Part shown: one piece after another, positions 60,151 through 64,000 of the stretch
Numbering within the stretch: the first letter of the stretch is position 1
Layout of the letters: each line of letters begins with the position of its first letter
Source of the DNA: BMS3BBIN04 sp964552465
Lineage (GTDB): Bacteria > Electryoneota > Electryoneia > Electryoneales > Electryoneaceae
NCBI GenBank assembly: GCA_964552465.1
Contig: CAZKGR010000019.1
Location: 1 to 64,000 of the forward strand
Length of the DNA: 64,000 nt
Reading direction: 5' to 3'
Made by a program: the position numbers and the translations under genes
Notes under the pieces: generated by a model
Databases searched by the model: none
Seen by the model: only the letters and a program-made list of their open reading frames with translations
Told to the model about the DNA's origin: nothing

Positions 60151-60486
60151 TCAGCTGGCGTCCGTCTTCCGGTTCACGGCCGAGCGATCGACAATGATCT
60201 TGTTTCCCTCATTGATCTTGATGATCAACGTGTTGTCCTGCTCACGGACCCCAGATACGGTGCCGTGAATCCCGCCAATTGTGACAACATTATCGCCCTG
60301 CTTGATCTCGGCGATCATCTTCTGCTGTTCTTTTTGCTTCTTGGCTTGCGGACGGATCATCAGGAAGTAAATGATCACAAAAATCAGGATAAACGGCAGG
60401 AATCCGATCAAACCGCCACCACCACCCTCCGCGCCTTCGCCGGCGGGTGCCATCATCAAGACAAAGTCCAATGGAATGAAATGCAT
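60151..60486 (-). CDS. yajC: Preprotein translocase subunit YajC
   Basis: A 111-aa single-pass inner-membrane protein of the Sec-YajC complex. A Gly-rich N-terminus (PAGEGAEGGGGGLIG) precedes the transmembrane helix FLPFILIFVIIYFLMI and the signature RPQAKKQKEQQKMIAEIKQG, followed by the conserved GDNVVTIGGIHGTV. Start chosen at 60486 (MHFIPLDFVLMMAP); the frame runs on to 60645 through low-complexity Ser/Thr sequence that is not YajC-like. It is the first gene of the def-fmt-rsmB-PASTA-rpe operon, so promoter elements should lie between 60487 and about 60600. Confidence 0.94.
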   Translation of the reverse strand: MHFIPLDFVLMMAPAGEGAEGGGGGLIGFLPFILIFVIIYFLMIRPQAKKQKEQQKMIAEIKQGDNVVTIGGIHGTVSGVREQDNTLIIKINEGNKIIVDRSAVNRKTDAS

Positions 60487-60574
60487 CGTGTTCTCTCTCG
60501 CCTTCGTTTGAATGAGTATCAGCTCGGCAATATACACGGAGGATACGGTCTTTGCTGAGTCACGAGCAGAGCGC

Positions 60575-60830
60575 GTGAGCCGTTCCACGAGACGAGATGT
60601 GAGAGGCGAGACGGTAGAGATGTACATGCCTGTGTTAATCCACATCGTGGTTCACAGGGATTAGGTACCAGGTAGGACAAAGGGGACACCTACGTCCCAT
60701 TCCGCCGAGCTTCTTTGTGGCACCACTCTCCAATGCTTCAAGTCTGATGACCATTTTCACCGACAGTTCTGGGACGAAGATGTCCCCGATTCGACCATCC
60801 CGGCTGGCACAGCCCGCCAGAGGCACACTC
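60575..60830. repeat. Intergenic cluster of dispersed repeats
   Basis: This stretch of the 500-bp gap between the divergent yajC operon and the glycosyltransferase contains a GAGAC-type tract (about 60575-60620), GGGACA/GTCCC elements (60668-60694 and 60766-60786) and a degenerate CCCGGC...GCCAGAGGCAC copy (60799-60826) of the GCAGGGGCACC family. No gene is present between 60487 and 61002. Confidence 0.55.
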
Positions 60831-61002
60831 TGACAAACATCATGAAATCCGACTTGGCGGAGACCAAGTCGGGCCACCTATTACAGGCAGCATCCGTTGA
60901 CCACAAGGCCGAGAAACGGTGTGTGAGCCCGTTGACACTCGCAACAACACCGGGATACATTTCTGATTCTCGTTTAGCGCGCATTCACATTGCAAATACC
61001 CG

Positions 61003-62088
61003 ATGACAGATCGTCCACTCAGCCGACCGTGGTTCCGTGCCAAGGGATTCGCTCTCTACGCACGGCTGGCGATCTCCCGCAAGGACGATGTCAGCGCTGA
61101 CCCAATCCCACGCGATGTGAAACGCATACTCGTGCTCGCACCCGTGTTGCGCGGCGATTACCTGGTCGCGACGCCGCTGTTTGCCGCATTGAAGGAAGCA
61201 CGTCCGAACGCAGAGATTGCGGTGTTGGTGAAAAGTCCTGGTCGTGAACTGGCGGCGCATGATCCGAATGTGGATCGGGTGCTGATATACGAGTCACTAC
61301 CGAAGTGGTTCGCATCGATGCAGGAAGTATACTGGTACCATCCGGATGTTGTAGTGCTGCCAAAGGGTCACCCGGCGTTCACCGAGAGTTTGTTGATGAT
61401 GGTCAGCAGGGCGAGGTACCGCGTGGGCTTGTCGCATCCGCATCACAACCCGCTCCTGACACATCCGATAGAGCACGATTGGGACAATGAACATCGGACG
61501 GTGGCATACGTTCGACTGTTGAAACCGTTCGGTGCAGATCCAGCATCGGCGAGTCGGCGGTTACATATCGGCAGCATCCCGGAAGCGGAGCGATGGGCCG
61601 GACGAATCTGGGCGTCGAATGAGGGAAATCCGCTTTTTTCGGTTAACTTGTCGGCCAGTCGTGAATCCCGGATGTGGACTCTGGATGCGTGGCGAGATTT
61701 AATCACAGAGTTGATTGAATACCGTCCGCATGCGCGGTTTATCGTGCTGAGCATGCCAATTGACAGGCCTATGTGTGATACGTTGGCCAGCGAATTTGAA
61801 GCAGTTACAACGGTACCTACGCGGAGCCTGTTGGAAGCGGTTGCGTTGACCGCGCGAACAGACATGCTTATCACTGTTGACACTGGAATTGTTCAGGCCG
61901 CGGCGGCACGAGGAGTGCCGATGGTTGTGCTGTACAATGGCGACCACGAAGTCTATTTGCGCTTTGCGCCGCAATCAGTGCCGCATCGCGCGATTCTGGC
62001 CCCACGAAACGAACCGGTGGCAGTCATCAAGCCTACCGATGTTTCTCATGAAGTAGTCCATCTCCTCGCTGAACTGGAGAAGTTATAA
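61003..62088 (+). CDS. Family 9 glycosyltransferase (heptosyltransferase-like)
   Basis: A 361-aa GT-B enzyme of family GT9, which adds heptose or other sugars to lipopolysaccharide core using ADP-activated donors. Motifs: LVLAPVLRGDYLVATPLFAA near the N-terminus, the central SVNLSASRESRMWTLDAWRD (the usual nucleotide-binding loop), and MLITVDTGIVQAAAARGVPM, the conserved DTG-x-x-H-like site in which Ile-Val replaces part of the usual sequence. The protein stops one base before the next gene starts (TAATG), so the two are translationally coupled. Suggests LPS-type envelope synthesis; the acceptor is unknown. Confidence 0.87.
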   Translation: MTDRPLSRPWFRAKGFALYARLAISRKDDVSADPIPRDVKRILVLAPVLRGDYLVATPLFAALKEARPNAEIAVLVKSPGRELAAHDPNVDRVLIYESLPKWFASMQEVYWYHPDVVVLPKGHPAFTESLLMMVSRARYRVGLSHPHHNPLLTHPIEHDWDNEHRTVAYVRLLKPFGADPASASRRLHIGSIPEAERWAGRIWASNEGNPLFSVNLSASRESRMWTLDAWRDLITELIEYRPHARFIVLSMPIDRPMCDTLASEFEAVTTVPTRSLLEAVALTARTDMLITVDTGIVQAAAARGVPMVVLYNGDHEVYLRFAPQSVPHRAILAPRNEPVAVIKPTDVSHEVVHLLAELEKL

Positions 62089-64000
62089 TGATCGGATTGA
62101 CACGTTTCCGGAAACGGTCCGAGTCAAAGAAGAAGCATAGACGTAAGCGTCGCAGTCGCTCGCGTGTCACGCAACAGCAGACACCTGCGCTTATCGTCGA
62201 TATTCAACAACCGGAAGTGAAAGTAATCTGGTCGCTTCTCGGCCTGATCCTGACAACCGGTCAGACGATCCTCTGTTTTTCATATCCAAGGGGTCCGGAA
62301 CCATGGTTCGGGATCGGGATCGCAGCGCTACTTGTATTGATTGGAGTAGTTACCAACAGCCTTCCGACACCACGACCGCACCCGGCTTTTCTGCCCGGGA
62401 TACTGATTGTCCTCGCAATGCCAATATTGCGCATCATCACCGGGGCAGAATTCCTGAAAGCTTTCTCTGAACCCTTTATTTATGCGATAACACTCATCTG
62501 GATGTTTGCGTGGTTTGTTCGTGGACGTTGGGCAGTTGGTGTGTCAGCCCTGATGTTAATACTGTTAATTGAGTACTTCCTCTCCGTTCATCTACCCGGA
62601 GGTTCGTGGGATACAACCCCGCTGTTGAGCCATACTGAGGGAATTATTTCGCTGCTGTGGCAAGGTGGGCTGAAGTATCGTCTGCTGCTACTGCTGGTAC
62701 TGGTTTGTTTGATTGCATTAGTATCGCGAGCTAGACGGGAACGGGGACGTTGGGCAAAGCAACGTTTCCTGCGCTTCATGATGAACTCGTCTCTGTCCCT
62801 CGGAATCCTCGGGCTGGCCGCAGCTACGGTCTTTCCGAGATATGTACCGGTTGATGCGATATCACTGCTCGGGTTTAGCTTTGGCGTGTCCATCGCAGCA
62901 CGACAGCGGCTGATTTCGGAAGATCCAACCCGTCACCCCGCAAGCCAGCTAACGCCAATCCGGGGCTATATCGAAGAAATTGTCATCGGATTGGAAACGA
63001 TACTCCGCTCGATTACCGGCGGCGGTTCCCTGAGCACTGGAACGCCGGATGACCGTCGTAGTCGGCTGATCGATTCGAACAGCGAAATAATCTATAACCC
63101 ATACGGCAACAAAAATCCAAACTGGGTTCCGGTTGTGTTGCACGCGCACACGAACCGCTGGGAAGGTAAATTCAAGCCAGAAGTTGTGGTGGATCATTTC
63201 ACACGGTTGGGCGCGAAATCGGTCATCCTGACCGACCACAATCGTATCACCAAAACGAAGAATCCATATCAGAACATTGATGCGTACGAACAAGGCTGGG
63301 GTTCGCACAACAACCATGTTCTGGTGGTGGGCGCACACAAGCGAATTCCAGACTCACACATGTTCGGCGGAAGCGTTCGGGACCGGAGCAAGAACCTGAA
63401 ACGGTTGCGCGGCGTGAGTGAGTTTACCGTATTAGCGCATCCACGGAACAAAGGGGCGTGGTCATCGGACGACGTGGTCCGCCACGATTATGACGCGCTG
63501 GAAATCTTCAACAAATCCATCGACAGCTATCGCCGTTGGGATGAAGCACTAAGCTCTGGATTGCTAGTCTGGGCAACCGCTGGCGACGACTGTCATGATA
63601 TCCGGAGTCGGCACCAGACAGGAAAGCGATTCCTGCTGGTTGATCTTGGTGATATGGCTCCTCATCCAGGCGAACCCGCAGACAGCCAGCTCGTTCTCGA
63701 AGCGCTGAAGGCCGGACGGTTCATCTCAGTGCGCCACATGAGCCGAAATGTCACCCGTGAAATACCGCATCCAAACCTGCCGGTTGTGGAAGAATTCAGT
63801 TTTGACGGAAGTTCTCTGCGGATCAAGTTCAACAAACGGATTGATACGATCAAAGTTTACGGTCCCTTCCGGACCAAAAAAGCGACCTACACACGCGAAG
63901 AAGAGGTGGTAGTCGGACCACGTGAGAACGAAGGGTTTGTTCGGATCGTTGCCGAACACGGACCGTTCCTGATCGTGTTCAATCCGATTGCACGCGTCAG
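62088..64000 (+). CDS. Membrane protein with PHP-type phosphoesterase domain, 5' part
   Basis: A frame of at least 637 codons runs off the right edge without a stop. It begins with a very basic segment (RKRSESKKKHRRKRRSRSR), has about eight hydrophobic helices in residues 48-270 (VIWSLLGLILTTGQTILCFS, LLLLLVLVCLIALVSRA, SLSLGILGLAAATVF), and then a PHP-like domain: VVLHAHTNRWEGKFKPEVVV, AKSVILTDHNRI, FTVLAHPRNKGAWSSDDVV, LEIFNKSIDSYRRW, WATAGDDCHDI. The His/Asp clusters HAHT, TDHN, AHPR and DDCHD are the metal sites of the PHP phosphoesterase family. Coupled to the GT9 gene by TAATG. It may cleave a phosphoester in envelope or nucleotide metabolism. Confidence 0.82.
   Translation, partial: MIGLTRFRKRSESKKKHRRKRRSRSRVTQQQTPALIVDIQQPEVKVIWSLLGLILTTGQTILCFSYPRGPEPWFGIGIAALLVLIGVVTNSLPTPRPHPAFLPGILIVLAMPILRIITGAEFLKAFSEPFIYAITLIWMFAWFVRGRWAVGVSALMLILLIEYFLSVHLPGGSWDTTPLLSHTEGIISLLWQGGLKYRLLLLLVLVCLIALVSRARRERGRWAKQRFLRFMMNSSLSLGILGLAAATVFPRYVPVDAISLLGFSFGVSIAARQRLISEDPTRHPASQLTPIRGYIEEIVIGLETILRSITGGGSLSTGTPDDRRSRLIDSNSEIIYNPYGNKNPNWVPVVLHAHTNRWEGKFKPEVVVDHFTRLGAKSVILTDHNRITKTKNPYQNIDAYEQGWGSHNNHVLVVGAHKRIPDSHMFGGSVRDRSKNLKRLRGVSEFTVLAHPRNKGAWSSDDVVRHDYDALEIFNKSIDSYRRWDEALSSGLLVWATAGDDCHDIRSRHQTGKRFLLVDLGDMAPHPGEPADSQLVLEALKAGRFISVRHMSRNVTREIPHPNLPVVEEFSFDGSSLRIKFNKRIDTIKVYGPFRTKKATYTREEEVVVGPRENEGFVRIVAEHGPFLIVFNPIARV

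Noticed and set aside
1..64000. tRNA, rRNA or tmRNA genes
   Set aside because: No T-loop consensus (GGTTCGAAT type) with acceptor stems and no rRNA core sequences were found on reading either strand.

Overview
The window looks like chromosomal DNA (roughly half G+C by eye) from an uncultured bacterium of the FCB superphylum, in the neighbourhood of Calditrichota, Zixibacteria, Electryoneota and similar candidate phyla. The evidence is a DUF5916 outer-membrane protein, five secreted proteins ending in a PNPFN-type C-terminal sorting domain, SARP/BTAD-like regulators outside Actinobacteria, and many dispersed intergenic hairpin repeats. The phylum cannot be fixed from this window. No rRNA, tRNA, CRISPR array, integrase or transposase was seen.

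Layout. 1-3.2 kb: end of a DUF5916 barrel, a 70-aa zinc-ribbon protein and an M48 lipoprotein peptidase. 3.6-8.0 kb: a signalling block in which two paralogous pseudo-receiver/PAS/winged-helix-BTAD regulators bracket a PAS-DHp protein without an ATPase domain. 8.3-14.4 kb: RfbA, a small membrane protein, a two-component pair, a membrane protein and RNase R. 14.6-15.3 kb: two tiny single-helix membrane proteins (52 and 31 aa), the first behind a long hairpin leader. 15.5-22.6 kb: five secreted proteins in a minus-strand operon, four of them tandem DUF4185/DUF5005-like propellers of which two carry the sorting tail. 22.9-28.3 kb: M29 aminopeptidase, GNAT enzyme and an M36-like secreted protease. 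28.3-32.7 kb: two secreted beta-helix proteins separated by an array of five about 65-bp hairpin units. 33-39 kb: TPR protein with acyl-CoA ligase, MFS transporter, a receiver-DHp protein and an HD-GYP phosphodiesterase. 39.6-43.4 kb: a secreted sorting-tail protein and an Fe-S assembly operon (mrp, DUF59, 97-aa protein). 43.7-49.6 kb: a possible broken small gene, a membrane-anchored protein, a transglutaminase-like lipoprotein, fused formiminotransferase-cyclodeaminase, two cold-shock genes and a class V aminotransferase. 49.8-55.8 kb: STAS protein, WecD-like acetyltransferase, a DegT-aminotransferase/GT-B-like fusion and a sulfotransferase, probably for a surface glycan or sugar conjugate. 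55.8-60.5 kb: the housekeeping operon yajC-def-fmt-rsmB-PASTA-rpe. 61.0-64.0 kb: a family 9 glycosyltransferase and a membrane-anchored PHP-domain protein that runs off the right edge.

The most unusual element is the hairpin array at 30353-30901. Its outer stems change in a compensatory way, and nearly all outer-stem mismatches are A/C pairs that become G-U pairs in a minus-strand transcript, which suggests a structured RNA made in the direction of the flanking genes. Next in interest are the cold-shock leader with two mutually exclusive hairpins before a T-run, the kinase-less DHp proteins, the alternating tailed and untailed propeller paralogues, and the aminotransferase/GT-B-like fusion.
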